A stretch of 64,000 nt of DNA from Raphanus sativus (Eukaryota; Streptophyta; Magnoliopsida; Brassicales; Brassicaceae). Positions 33,501-46,614 of the stretch are shown in pieces. The stretch lies in the NCBI RefSeq assembly GCF_000801105.2, contig NC_079512.1, forward strand, positions 31,389,848 through 31,453,847, given 5' to 3'. The position numbers and the translations under genes are program-made. Position 1 is the stretch's first letter; each line of letters starts with the position of its first letter. A model generated the notes under the pieces. It ran no database searches. It was not told where the DNA came from and was given only the letters and a program-made list of their open reading frames with translations.

Positions 33501-35423
33501 CTTAACAAAAACTTAAACTTTTTTTAAAAGAAAATATTCGAAGTGGGCTTTCGACTAACCGTCCCATATAGTAAACTAATTCTGGAAGTTATTAGACTTT
33601 ATGAATTACATTTTTATAATTTATTTTTCTCTCATGTTAATATATCATATATTATACATGTATATCAAATATTATACATAATTATATAAAGTATAAATAC
33701 AGTTATATTTTATGTTAAACGAAACACAACTATGATTGTATTGTCACATTAAATCAAAATGAAAAGCATGAAAATAATTGGTTAATCATTTTTAAATACA
33801 AAGCAACTGAAATAACAATCCTAAATTTAGGGTCACATAATTAATCGTATGAAATTATATCTATCCATTAAATGAAAGTGATTCTAATAAGCTTACGATT
33901 TTTGAAATCCAAAAGCTGTGTTTTTGGGATGAAATGAGAGTAAAAGTGAAGAAGAAGTGGTTTGTGTGGGTAAAAGATTGAGATAGGAAGAGTAGAGTGC
34001 ATTTAGAGTTTGGAATTGATTGTTCATGGTATATTATGTAATGGTGATAATTATAATGTTGTAAATAAAAGATAAAGATGAAGATGATTAAGTAAAACAT
34101 TCATTTTCAAAACAAAAGAAAAATTTATTTGAATAACAAGAACTTTTAGGTAAATAAGATAAATGAAAATTTCAAAAAGTTATTTTGTGTTTGTCTACAA
34201 TTTTGAGTCATTTTTAAATAACTCCATTTTTATTATAAGATTACTTTTATTACTAATCATAGTTTAGTTAGATATGTTTTCATATTTTGTAAAAACACAA
34301 TAAAATCACTGTGGGTCATGAGATGGTTATTTGCGATGGAGAATGCGATTTTCATTTTTCAATCGCTCAAGCACTAACTTTGATCAAGGTGTATTTTCTT
34401 TTGATGATTCTATATCTAGTATTATTCTATACTTTGGAGAAGATACTTCTTTGCGATGGATTGGAATTATGAAGTCAATGACAAAACTGTGTTGATTTTA
34501 GAATTTAATGTGCTATGGAAACAACGTACTCCCAACAAACCACCATTGATTTGCCATGATCTAAATACAAAAGGAAGGAGATTGATACCACCAGATGAAC
34601 TTTTCAATATTTACTTTTTCATACAATATATCTGGTATCAAAATATATTGTTGAAATCATGGAATAAAGAGGTAGCAATACAAAGTAGAAGGTTTAGTCT
34701 ATTTATTATTTAGTGATATTCATACAATCATTGAAAATTGATAATTTAATTCTTTATTTCTTACTGTTGAATCAATACATTTGATTCTATACCAAAGAAT
34801 TTATATATCTTTATCAGAATAATACCAATATTAACAAAGAGAATCAGTGTTCTCAGAATGACAATTAATAGAGTAGATAAAGACTTTTCGAAGAGAATCA
34901 TCTTCTCGGAATAATTCATGTGTTCCACTATTTTTATCATTAGATTACCTAAGCTATTTATTATGTTTTCATAATTACGTATGTATTTGTATGATTGCTA
35001 ACGTTCTAATTAATAAATTTATGTTGTTAAAGATATGTTTTCATATTTCGTAATAATAAAAATAGAAATGTTGATACAGAATAATATGTAAAACAATATT
35101 TTGTATTTTAAACTGACGTGAAAATATCATATTTGCAGTTATATCATTTTATAAATTTTATTGACTTATATTCGATGATAATAATATTATTATATAGTTG
35201 TTATCTTGTATTTAAATTTTTATATAAATTCATTTTCAATTAATTTTAAACCATTTCATAGTGACAAATGATCCATGTTTTGAGTAAGCCATTTCATTTT
35301 TCTTTTGAATGATTGTGAATGACATTTAAACATATACTATATTTGGTAAATTATTTCAAGCTACTATTTTAGCAACAAAACATAATCAAGCTACGAAAAG
35401 TAGAATCTACCTTCATACCTGGG
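33163..35423. other. Intergenic DNA between the IRT1-A and IRT1-B units
   Basis: About 33172-33290 continues the IRT1-A 3' unit (paralogous to about 42445-42600). A (TA)n run is at 33474-33500. The rest is AT-rich. At 34456-34713 an 85-codon frame (MDWNYEVNDKTVLILEFN...) exists but has no recognisable domain or introns, and I do not call it a gene. From about 35262 the sequence is paralogous to the IRT1-A upstream region at about 28030. Confidence 0.5.
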
Positions 35424-35732
35424 CATGTATATCATGTGTACGTGTCTGGATGACTAGATTGCAACCATGCACTAAGCACGAGCTCGTCACGTGTGATCTC
35501 GTGCTCATCGTAATTCAATAAACTGTTTTTATAATATATGAACCTACGTCATAGATTTGCTTAAACACATAAAGTAGACGTTTCTGAGAGAACTGACCAA
35601 CAGAAATATACGCATGGGGCCGTTCAAGAAAAAAAACTATACGCATGGGGTTGACTCTGAACTCTCGACAAACGGCGTGAAAATTGCATTTTAGTTTAGG
35701 CTTCCCCGCTTTGGTCAATGGATGTGATATCC
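35424..35732 (+). promoter_or_regulatory. Distal IRT1 promoter module, copy B (displaced)
   Basis: Paralogue of 28731-28957: CATGTATATCATG, GGATGACTAGATT, CAACCATGCACT, CTCGTCACGTGTGATCTCGT (CACGTG at 35488-35493) and TTCCCCGCTTTGGTCAATGG. In this copy Helitron-rich DNA (about 35.8-39.9 kb) separates the module from the IRT1-B ATG, so the G-box is 4.9 kb upstream instead of 0.56 kb. Confidence 0.6.
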
Positions 35733-35882
35733 ATAGTGCTATGCGAATTGATCTTCCAAAAATTAATTGAAACACTTCGACGATTAGTCGAAACACTTTC
35801 GAAGATATATTCAATCAAACATTTACAGTTAAATATAATATTTAGTGATTATCGTTTAATGTTTAGTATTTTAAAGGTGAAA

Positions 35883-36792
35883 CTAGATTTTGACCCGCGC
35901 TTTTAAAGCGCGGGTTTATTTTCCTTTATCTTTTTAAAATTGACAAATATTTAATAAATGTCATATTTTCATATATTTGTTTTTTTATAAAAGACTTACG
36001 CTTTTTATCTTTCTTTATCGTGTTTCATTTTAAATGAGTATAGGCATGATCACAATATCCGGACCCGAAGAACCAACCCAAAACCAATCCAAAAATCAGG
36101 GTCCCAAACTCGATCAGACCCGGGGTAAATATCTGAATGAATTCTAAATTGCTATATCCGAAGAACCGATCCGAACCCGATCCTAACCGAGAACCAAATG
36201 AGTACCCGAAAATACCCGAAATGTGAATATATATCTAAAATATATGTTATAATTATATTTATAATTATTTTAATATTTTAAATTAATATCATAAGTTAAC
36301 TATAGTAGTCATTTTTAGTACTTTTGAGTATTTTTGGATAAAATATGATAGTTTGGATAAAAGTTTACCAAAAAAACTGTATATAATGGATATTTTTGGT
36401 TACTTTTGGTTACTTTTGAGTAATTTGGATACAAAAATTTGAACCGAATCGGATACTTTGGTTACTCTGAGTATAAATAACCGAACCCGTTTTAGATATT
36501 TTGGTTTTTTGGTTATTTTTCAGGTTCTTATGCATGAGAACCGAACCCACCCGGACCCGGAAAGATCTGACTCGAATCCGATCCGAAAAAAATAATAATT
36601 GAATCTGATTTGTTAATCGGCCCAAATGACCCAAAAGAGATGATGTGGGCAATGGGCTGGATTTTAAAAAGTGACCCAATATAGAGATGTTATTAATATT
36701 ATTTGATTGCCCTTAATGAAATATGCAATGTTATTAAAGAAAGGGGTATTTTTAGTAAAAAATCCAATAGGATCCTGCTTTAATAGTATAGA
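35883..36792 (-). mobile_element. Non-autonomous Helitron upstream of IRT1-B
   Basis: On the minus strand a 910-bp element starts TCTATACTATTAAAGCAGGA (5' end at 36792) and ends with the hairpin CCCGCGCTTTAAAAGCGCGG and GTCAAAATCTAG at 35883, inserted between A and T. Inside, about 36055-36220 and 36430-36600 carry CCGAACCCG/GACCCG-type degenerate repeats often seen in this Helitron group. No Rep/helicase frame. Confidence 0.8.
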
Positions 36793-37129
36793 TTGAGTTT
36801 ATCATATCTATAAATAATTGAATATGATTAGTATAGTGTTTTCTGTTACAAATTTAAAGTATTTATGAAAATAGTTATTTTCAAAGTAAATTTAAAATCT
36901 CTTATTTTTTCATTATTTTAAGTTCCATATGAATTAAAAACTTAAACCATTTAAATTACACCTTAATATGATTCAGTTTTCTGAATTACTTATTTTGGTT
37001 CAGAAATATTAGCTGTAAATAATACTTTATATTTATTTCTTAAATAAAATTGAGTAATTTCGAACATGGTTACATGATCTTTTTAAATAATAGCATCAAA
37101 TCTATATAAAAACTACGACCACGTGCTAA

Positions 37130-38040
37130 ATCTACATAATTTAAAAACTATTAGTTATATTTTTTCTTGAAATAAAAGTTACAAAGTTATTTAACAATTC
37201 GAATTTAATTATGCATAAACTATAATTTTATCCGATTTATTGTTTACCAAATAAGTTTAACCAGTTAAACCAAACAAAAATTCAATTTTAACTAAATCCA
37301 ACACATTGATTTTATCTTTTTGTCGTGACAAATTTTTTTTTTTATCTTTTTGACCCGACCTTTTTCTGGATTGAACAAAGGAGCGAACAGAGGAGACGGA
37401 TACAAATCAATCAAAGCTCATAAGAATCATAGTTAGTCTCTTCTTGATTGACTGATCTCTTCATAAGTATCATAGTTAGTTTCTTCGTGAGTGATCTCCA
37501 CCACGTGATTGTTAACCATCTTCTTTTTTTAGTAAACAGTTATAAAAGTTTTTTTTTTTTTGAAGGCTAACAGTTATAAAAGTTAAAACTAGTAGATGTT
37601 GGAATTGAATCATAACATTAGAGATATAAAATTAATTGCTTGATGGGTTTTCGGGTAAGTTGAGTAAAGGTAAAATGTGATAAAGATTGAGTTTTGGAGG
37701 GAGAAAGGAGAGTAGTCGTAGGGTGGGAAGGAGAAGCACTTCCTCCTCCTAGAGTTTTTTTCATGACTTTGCTTCTACGTCTCCTCCGTTCAATCCTACA
37801 AAAAAAAAGAACGGGTGAAGAAGATGAAATAAATGTGTTGAGTTTAACTTAAATTGGTTTTAATCAAAATTGAATTTTGTTTTGTTTAATTGGTTCAACT
37901 TGTTTGGTAAACAAGTAAACAGTAGAAAATCATGGTTTATGGATACTAAAATTTGAACTATCAGTTTAGGGATAAATAAATTTGTGACTTTTATTTTGGA
38001 AAAAAATAAGTTTGTAACTTTTAATTTATGGAGATTAATA
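37130..38040. mobile_element. Probable long-TIR DNA element
   Basis: The left arm (about 37180-37330: TTGTTTACCAAATAAGTTTA, AAATTCAATTTTAACTAAAT) is matched in inverted orientation by about 37830-38030 (TTGGTAAACAAGTAAACAG, AATCAAAATTGAATTTTG), with moderate divergence. The core contains GGAGACGGATACAAATC and CGTCTCCTCCGTTCAATCC, also roughly complementary. Exact ends and target duplication could not be fixed. Confidence 0.55.
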
Positions 38041-39330
38041 TAAGGACAAAGAGGTGATTGGTTAAACTGTAATTGTAGAGATTTTACCGTACAATTTAGT
38101 ATGTAGAATTTTTTGATATAGTTGTATTTAATGTAGATTTATAAATTAAATGAGAAAATAAAGCTCTTGCAATCATATTTTTAAAGTTTTAGCTTTAGCT
38201 TCAAAAACTAGATAAAATATAATTGGTAAATTATATAGTTGTAAATCTAAAATATTAATACTAAAGTACATTAAACTCTGTCCCCTTAGTTTTCCACAAA
38301 TATTACCACTTCATGCCACTGCAATCAAAACACAGTAGTTTAATTATTTAGTTTCACCATTAAAAAACGTGGCCTATTATTATTCTGTTTGGGCTTTCTT
38401 TTTGATTCACATGGTCCACAATTCTAAACCAATTGATTGTAATATCTACAATACTAAACCCGTCCGATAGAAATATCTAAATTAAACACCCAAAACCAAT
38501 TAGTGCAAATTATTATTCATATTAAAACATATCTACACAAGTATACAAACATATTATATTGCTTATGGTGGAAATAAATTTCACAGTGAAGAAACATTTT
38601 TAATTGTTTTGCTTATGATAAATTTTTGGTTTTGTTTTAGATGATTTATATTTTGGTTTGTTCCTGACCAAAAAAAATTGGTTTGCAATATAAACCGTAA
38701 ACGAATCAAAATTTGGTTTGTTAATAATATCTAACCTAATTAAACTGCTTCCTTCCATTCCATGAAACCATCCTAAATCAGTCTTAAATTTACGAAATTT
38801 TTTAATTAATGTACATTAATCACATTTAAAGCGATTTATAATTGATACTCACTCAAAGATTTTCCTAATACTACGCGATCATAATATTTTCACTCACAGA
38901 TTTTCCTAATCCTACGGAAACATAATAGAAACTATTTATTGTTCAACAGCTCGAATCAAATAACTAACAATTCGAAAATCTATTTAAAAATCTTGACCAC
39001 CAAGTTCTCCTAAAATCTACGAATATTCCTTTTTCCTAATAGATAATAAACTAACACAATATGAAAATCTTTTTAAATATCTTGACCACCAAGTTCTCCT
39101 TTTCTCTATGAATATTCATTTTCCCTAATAGATACTAAATAATAAATGTACATTTAATTACTTTTAAGATCTTTTGCCTTTGATTGTGTTTTTAAATTAT
39201 AACTACCAAAAATAAAATATCGAACTTATTGACATTTAATCTAACGTGCGCCATCTCTCACCACCAGCAGTATATATATCTCATCATCTATTCTCCAAAT
39301 CATATCCCAAAAAATCGAAAAACCTATAAC

Positions 39331-39902
39331 ATGTCGAAGATGACGACGTTTGTTCCTCTAACCAAACTCAGACCTTTCAAAGACAACTGGCGTGTTCAAA
39401 TTAAATGTTTACATTCATGGAAGCAAAACACCACTTTTGCAGGTAATACTTTCGAAATGGTCTTGGCTGATCAATGGGTAAGTTCGTTTTGTACCCTTTA
39501 TTGTATTACTAATGTTTCAAATGTATCTAAGATGACTTTTTTTTGTTAGGGTAACAAGATCCATGCTACTTGCAAACGATCTCTCATGCACCGAATTCAG
39601 CGTATCTTAGCTTTAGATTCATGGGGTGTCATTGAACATGTCAATGTCAATGCAGCTGGTGGTCAGTATCGAACCACAAACTATTATGAGAATAATAAAT
39701 TGGAATTTAAAAAAAAACACAATAATATTTTCATTCTAAAAATGGACATTTATTTAAAATCATACTTTTTAATCAAACACTCAACAAACCGAACAAAATA
39801 CACCAATATAAAATTCAACAAATATGAAAGCCACTAAATTTTTATTTACCATTTCATCTTTCCAAACATACATCCGCGCGGACGCGCGGGTCCAAAATCT
39901 AG
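39331..39902 (+). mobile_element. Helitron 3' end with captured RPA1-like (DUF223) gene fragment
   Basis: Exon 39331-39477 (MSKMTTFVPLTKLRPFKDNW, then KCLHSWKQNTTFAGNTFEMV) splices at GTAAG to an exon from 39550 (GNKIHATCKRSLMHRIQRIL). The product is the first OB-fold of RPA1-like proteins that Brassicaceae Helitrons often carry. The fragment degenerates after NAAGGQYRTTNYYEN. A Helitron 3' terminus follows: hairpin CCGCGCGGACGCGCGGG, then TCCAAAATCTAG ending at 39902, with T next. The 5' TC end was not located, so the element's true start is to the left of the stated position. Confidence 0.65.
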
Positions 39903-40368
39903 TAAAAGTTAAAGCTAAAGTCACTTGTTAAAGTCGAACCAATCACCCTATGTCGTAGTGGGAAAAGATCACGTTAATCCTAGATCCTTTATACATGTCT
40001 ACAGTTTTATTATTTATATAATTAATGATCCAATAAACATAACTAATTTCCGGTTGATTATATAAATCTTGAAGAATACGGTATAGGCTTCAACTGATAC
40101 ATTACAGATTCAAAGGATACATACTCGCAAAATTGATTGAAAAAGGCATTGCAGCACAATATCTATTTTCTGTTTTAAGTTTCTTGGTAATGAGTTCTTC
40201 CTTTTGCAATATTGATTCATTTGTTTTCCAAATAATATTCGTCATCAGTGGCAATAAATGGCACGCAAACAAGGGGCACACATTACTATATAACTTGACT
40301 CAACCCATAAGTCCATTTCAAAGCACATAAACAGTAAACAACACAAACCTCCAAAAAGAAACACAAAG

Positions 40369-41585
40369 ATGGTTTCAACATCGACACTTCTAATGAAAAC
40401 AATCTTCCTCGTACTCATTTTCGTCTCTTTCGCTATCTCTCCGTCTACCTCAACGGCGCCGGAAGACTGCGGAAGCGAGTCAGCTAACCCGTGCGTCAAC
40501 AAAGCTAAAGCATTGCCCCTCAAAATCATAGCGATTGCAGTCATCCTGATAGCAAGCATGATTGGTGTTGGAGCTCCTCTCTTTAGCCGGAACGTGCCCT
40601 TCCTTCAACCTGATGGGAACATTTTCACTATTGTTAAGTGTTTCGCCTCAGGGATTATCCTTGGAACTGGTTTTATGCATGTTTTGCCTGATTCTTTCGA
40701 GATGTTGTCATCACCATGTCTTAAAGAGAACCCGTGGCATAAATTTCCATTCTCCGGGTTTCTCGCTATGTTGTCCGGTCTAATCACTTTAGTGATTGAT
40801 TCTATGGCTACAAGTATCTATACTAGCAAGAACGCTGTTGGGATCGTACCACATGGGCATGGTCACGGCCCTGGAAATGGTGTTAGCTTACCAACAAAAG
40901 ATGGCGATTCAGGGAGTGCACAACTCTTGCGATATCGAGTCATTGCTATGGTTAGTACACATAAGGACGTATTCGAAACCAAATATTAATATTGTATCAT
41001 TTTAAATAATATATAACCGAAATAAATCTTATTAATATATATAGGTATTGGAACTCGGAATTATAGTTCACTCTGTGGTCATTGGACTATCTCTAGGAGC
41101 AACAAGTGACACTTGCGCCATTAAAGGTCTCATCGCAGCTCTTTGCTTCCATCAAATGTTCGAAGGCATGGGTCTTGGTGGTTGCATTCTCCAGGTATAT
41201 AAAATTATAACCAATATTATCTTCTGTCAAGATGTTAGAATTGTAATTAACAAAATTTTAATGTTGGAGATGTTTTCAGGCCGAGTATACGAACTTGAAG
41301 AAATTTCTTATGGCGTTCTTTTTTGCGATAACAACGCCATTCGGAATAGCGTTAGGGATCGCTCTTTCTACAATTTACAGAGACAATAGCCCCAGTGCAT
41401 TGATCACTGTTGGGTTGCTCAATGCATGCTCCGCGGGATTGCTCATCTACATGGCGCTTGTAGACCTTCTAGCGGCCGAGTTCATGGGACCAAAGCTTCA
41501 AGGTAGCGTCAAAATGCAAATCAAGTGTTTCATTGCGGCTCTTTTAGGGTGTGGTGGCATGTCGATTATCGCCAAATGGGCTTAA
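40369..41585 (+). CDS. IRT1: IRT1-like ZIP iron transporter, copy B (closest to canonical IRT1)
   Basis: Exons 40369-40950, 41045-41194 and 41280-41585 encode 345 aa. Signal peptide [20 protein letters not shown], eight TM segments, selectivity loop PDSFEML with Asp108 and Glu111, Asp144 in LVIDSMATS, cytosolic loop [11 protein letters not shown] with three His, and Lys154 plus Lys177 (ubiquitination sites K154/K179 of Arabidopsis IRT1). The ending [12 protein letters not shown] matches IRT1. By these residues this is the copy most likely to keep broad Fe/Zn/Mn transport and metal-triggered turnover. Its 3' flank has no transposon, but its distal promoter module is pushed 4.9 kb upstream. Coding sequence and introns are very close to copy A, pointing to tandem duplication of the whole unit. 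Confidence 0.95.
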
Positions 41586-43446
41586 CTTTGTCCCCGGGAT
41601 AGTACTGCGGAACTGAAGTCATGTGGCTTTTTCTTGTCGAACTAAAAACCGTTTTCGGTTTAAGTCTCGTGTCTTTGTCGTTTTTTTTCTTCTTCTTTAC
41701 ATGATACTTATCTATAATATTTAATGTCTTTTGAGATTATACGTCTTGTTATTGGTCCTACGAGTCCTTCCATTTGTTTTCGGGGTAATAGTTCGTTGTC
41801 GTATAGTGTTTTCTCATCGCATTTACATAAATAAGTCTCTTTTCAAGATCAGCAAATTATAGAAATAGAGTGATTTGTTACGTATTTAAATTCGGCAAGC
41901 TGAATGCCAAACATTGGAACATTTGTAACATTAGTCTATTATATATAAGTAGGCCGGTACACCGTACACATGCCCATTGATAACATGCATACTACACTCG
42001 TACTGCTCAATTCTCAAAATTTATTTTTCTGATGTGTTCGACGCGGATTATTTGGTGCTATTCATATTTTTACCGGCTGGCCAATACCATTTGATTTGTT
42101 ATGGCTTTAAGTTTTGGTTGTAATCTGTGTCTGGGGAATTTTGTTTTCCGCCAGCTTTGTCTCCGAGGATATACTTTCTCTCCGCCGGCTTTGTAACTCT
42201 GCATGTGTACCTTTGTTGTTTCAATGAAAATTTCAGATGTTAAAAGAAAAACAAGAAGTTAAAGCAGTAACAAAATCAAGGTGATCAAGATCCAATATAG
42301 TGTAATATCTAGAAGTATATTATAAAATAACAAAAGAAAGGTTGGGTTGTCTTAATAGCAACCATAACAAATCCCTTTTCAGCATTAGTACTTCAAAATT
42401 AAGCTATTTCATATAGCTTTTCTTACCTGGCATTTTCGTTTTTTGTCTATTGGTGTTCACTTTGAAAACCCATTTTTCACACCACAACAAAAGGGATGAG
42501 AACGAAGCCGGTGAGGGATGAGACCAATATGGCAATATCCCACAAGTCTTAGTCCAGAAAATTTCGGTGACTATATTTTAATGATTTTAAAGACAATAAA
42601 GTCAATTATCTTTTCTTTACTCGCCAGTCAATAATCTATATCACATATTAGAATGCCTTTTTTTGTCACGAAACACATATATTAGAATGCCTTAAACAAA
42701 AGAATCAGTTGCAGAGAAAGTGGTTACTGCACATTGCATATATAATATATCAGTCTACGGCGTTCAAAAAATTGGCCTGAACGTCCGCCTTAGCAATTTA
42801 TATTAGACGTCTAACCATCGATTTTTAGATATATATATATTACGGCATATTACATAAATATCCAATACAAAAAGAATATTTAAACCTTGACAATGATGAA
42901 AGCAGATAATTGGGAATATGAATACATCAGCGTCACCAAACTAATTCATTGTTTTCTAAATTAACTACTTCAACTAATTAAACTTCCACCAAACGGGGAA
43001 CCCCTTTTGATACAGTGATTAGATTAAAGTTTATTAATGTTTCTAAACTTCAGAAAATACTAAATTATGTATATTATGAAAAAAATATGTTACAAGAGAT
43101 CTTCAATTTGTTACAGTCAGACGTGAATTTTTACAAAAGATGATAGAATTGTCAGCTGTAAGTTATTATTAATTACACATCTCTGACCAATAGTATTTTA
43201 GATAAATAATATTATTTATAAAATCAATGTAGTTTATAATTAATTTTCAGCTGAAGTAAGTATAATTTGTATCAAAATTGTAAAGTGATAATTTTTTATA
43301 ATAAGAAAAAAATATTTAAATGATACTTATTATAAAACAGAGGAAGTACTAATTTATTTAAAACCTGAAAATCAATAACATGTATATTATCCAAATCAGA
43401 TATACAATAGCACATCAAACTCAATAAAACTTTAATTTATAGTATA
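41586..43446. other. IRT1-B 3' flank and intergenic DNA
   Basis: About 41586-41900 is the IRT1-B 3' UTR and flank, collinear with copies A and C but without their insertions. About 42434-42600 is paralogous to 33171-33290 and contains the empty site of the palindromic element. No gene recognised; AT-rich after 42.8 kb. Confidence 0.55.
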
Positions 43447-45490
43447 CTAGTGATATTTTGGCGCTACGCGCCGGATTTGTATGTTTTTTCTTACTTAACT
43501 TATAATTTATTATATGGTCTTAGTAAAGAAAATATGTAAAATGAAAATATGTAAAAAATAATATTTTCTGATCTTTTTATAATAATTAGCGACCATAATA
43601 TATTATTTTGTTTGAAGTTATTTAGTTCAAAGTAAAATAACATAAGTAGTTGTTAATAATCGATTTAATAAAAATAGAATAAAAATTAATAGTCGTAAAA
43701 GGTTTTTTTTAGTTGGAATCTTAAATACTTGTGTCATAGACTGAGCTTTCTTTCAAAAAATGTTTAAAAGTGTTAAATCTGAGAAAGTTGATTAACGCAT
43801 GTAGGAGGACCACCTCAGAAAGGAGATGATGCATAAGAAAACTGCTATTTTAAAAGTAAGCAATCATTAACTGGTAAACTGAAATAAGAAATCGGTGTAC
43901 CTTCCCATTAATCAACAACATATCAACCCCAATATCTTTCTCCTTTCTTAACATTTCAAGTTTGCCAAAATTGTTGTAGCCTAGTTTGAACATCTCTACA
44001 CTGATTTGTCTTTAACTCCGAACAATGAAACTGGAAATTTGACAATGATTGAATTGGAAAAAGTAAAGGGAGTATCGTCCGAACTCTCACACCATCTATA
44101 CATATACAATGAAACTGAGAAAGCAGGAACTAAAGAAGCATTCAATAAGAGATGGTGTGATGAATGTGATTTCTGGATTGATTATATGAATGATTACGTC
44201 GATTGCGTTAAAGAAGGAGAATTGTAGAGGCTATATTCTCCATCGTCAACATCAAATACAAAAAAAATCCTATAAACCAATGTTTTGAAACCCGACCCGG
44301 ACACTGAATCAAATGATTTACCTAATCACTGGATCATTGGATTAACCGCATATGAATTGCGGGTTAATAAATAAATTAGTTTTATTATATATTAATATAT
44401 TAGCTATGAAAACAAATATATATAAAAACTAAAGTTAAGAATTTTAAGTGTACATAAAAAATATTAAGAAATAGTTTAGACTATTTAAAAAAGTTGTAAC
44501 ATAAGAATTATGACATCTAAAAAAATCAAGACATTTTTCAATCCAAAATAAACCAGAATTAAAATATTATTGTAATAAATTGTCAATAACAAAAATAAAC
44601 TAACACCAGATCACATCAACTAATTTTGGTTTTCTCTAAATTTTAAAACTTACCAACATTTTTTTTTTTCTAAATTTGTCACTTCATCATTTTTGGGATA
44701 TTTTTCAGTAAGAAAATTCTCTAATTTATTATAATCAATCTCGCCAGGTTTTTCTTCTTCAACGATCCAAACTCTGTTTTGTAATTCATATGATCATATG
44801 ATTTTTTTATCTGGAAATTAAAAATGTAATGATATGTATTAAATTAAATTAAATAAAAAAAATTATTTACTCAGCTTTCTTGCCAAAGTAAATTGTAGTG
44901 TAGAGGAATAATAAGTCTCATCGTGCTTCAGTCTGTTTTACGTACGTGCAGCTCAAGCACAATCATGACTCAATTTTTTTACAAACGTAAATTGTAGTAT
45001 AGAAGAAGAGGAAGACGATAATAAAACTGAAATTTCAAAATTTTAATTAGAAATTTAGAATATATAAAATAATTCCAAAATATAACTTAAACTAAAAATA
45101 GTAAAAACAAAAATTATCTATCGATTCAATCAGTGCTGCAATAAAACTCAAACTCAATTTCTATTGGGTCACAGATTTATCAGTTCAATTACGGATCTGG
45201 GTCAGATTCAAAACATTCTTATAAACGCTTGGACATGTATCAAAAAAAGTTTAACCTCTCCTCCCCCTATTTATTTCACAATTAATACCAAAATTCATTA
45301 AATTTAAGTTGAAAAAATATTTTAATTATTAAAAAAAAAGTTTAACTTTTCCTCCCCCCTCCATTGATTTCACAATTAATACCAAAATTCATTAAATTAA
45401 AGTTGAGAACATATTTTAATTATTAAAAAGAAAATGCCACATGGAATTTTTCCCCCCAAAAAGATAAAAAGCCTATTTTATTAGTATAGA
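43447..45490 (-). mobile_element. Non-autonomous Helitron, about 2.0 kb
   Basis: On the minus strand it begins TCTATACTAATAAAATAGGC (5' end at 45490) and ends with hairpin GGCGCGTAGCGCC followed by AAAATATCACTAG at 43447, flanked by A and T. Two similar blocks with CCATTGATTTCACAATTAAT-type text lie near the 5' end (about 45250-45430). On the + strand at 44006-44227 a 73-codon frame (MSLTPNNETGNLTMIELEK...RWCDECDFWIDY) may be captured gene sequence; I do not recognise it. Confidence 0.7.
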
Positions 45491-46614
45491 TAGATACTAT
45501 ATACCATGAAGTTATGGAGTTAGCCGTACATAAAGAGAGTTGACAAAGAAAAAAAGCCGTACATAAAGAGATAGTGGACAATATAAAGGGATAATTTGCA
45601 AAATACCCTATTTAGGATTTGAAATTTGAAAACTGCATTTTCTATTTTATTTTTTGAAAAATACATTTTTTAATTATGAAATGACTTGTTTACCCAAGAT
45701 ATTTCAGTAATTAATATATTAATCCAAAATTAATATAGAAATTCGTAATTAATAAAAAAAATCATTAAAATTATTTTGTTTAAGATAAATATGTGTTGAA
45801 ATAAATATGTTATTTTATCATTTTAATTTTACAATATGTGAATTATGATTTGTTTTGACTTTATCATGAAATTTATACATATTTTCCTTTATTTTATTTT
45901 TAATCTATATAAACAAGAAAGAGCGAGTTACGTTGTTAAAAAAACAAATTAGGTTTACAAATTTTCATCTTTTTTGGAATTGTTATCTATTTGAATTAGG
46001 TTTACAAACTAGTTTTCATAAAAACAAATTAGGTTTACAAACTGGTATTTGATTCATGAAGCAACAAACCTCTCTCAGATAAGAAGAAGAATCTGTGAAA
46101 GGAGAAAAAAAATTCAAAGATGGAGAAGAAACTAGAAGGAAGACGCCGTCTTGTTTATTTTTTATTTTTTAAACAGTAAAATATTTAAAATATATTTTGT
46201 AGATTGTGTAATGATTTTATTTTTAAAAAATCAAAATTTTAAACAATATATCTGAATTAGAGAAATACTAGGAATGAACAATTATGTAAATTTATATATA
46301 TCTAAGTGTATTTTTCCAAAATCTTAAATAAAGGTATAATTTTCAAAAAAAAATTCTTATGGGAGTGTATTTTTCCAAATTTTCCCCAATATAAAACATA
46401 ATTCTTTTTTTTTTTGCAAAAGATTTAAATAAAACATAATTCTTATCCTAAAGAATATAAGATGTATGTTATCAGTAAACAATAATTTCTTCATCAGCAA
46501 CAATAAATGGCATGAAAAGAGCCGGCGTACATTACTATATACACGACTCATCGAACAGGTGCAAAGACACATAGACATTAAACAACCGAACAGAACACAA
46601 AACCAAAAGAAAAA
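45491..46614 (+). promoter_or_regulatory. IRT1-C upstream region
   Basis: AT-rich. The proximal 150 bp resembles the core promoters of copies A and B: CATCAGCAACAATAAATGGC, ACATTACTATATAC (TATATA 46536-46541, 73 bp before the ATG). The distal G-box module found upstream of A and B is absent from this interval. Confidence 0.45.

Noticed and set aside
34456..34713. 85-codon plus-strand frame between IRT1-A and IRT1-B
   Set aside because: No domain, no splice partners, AT-rich composition; length is within chance for this DNA.
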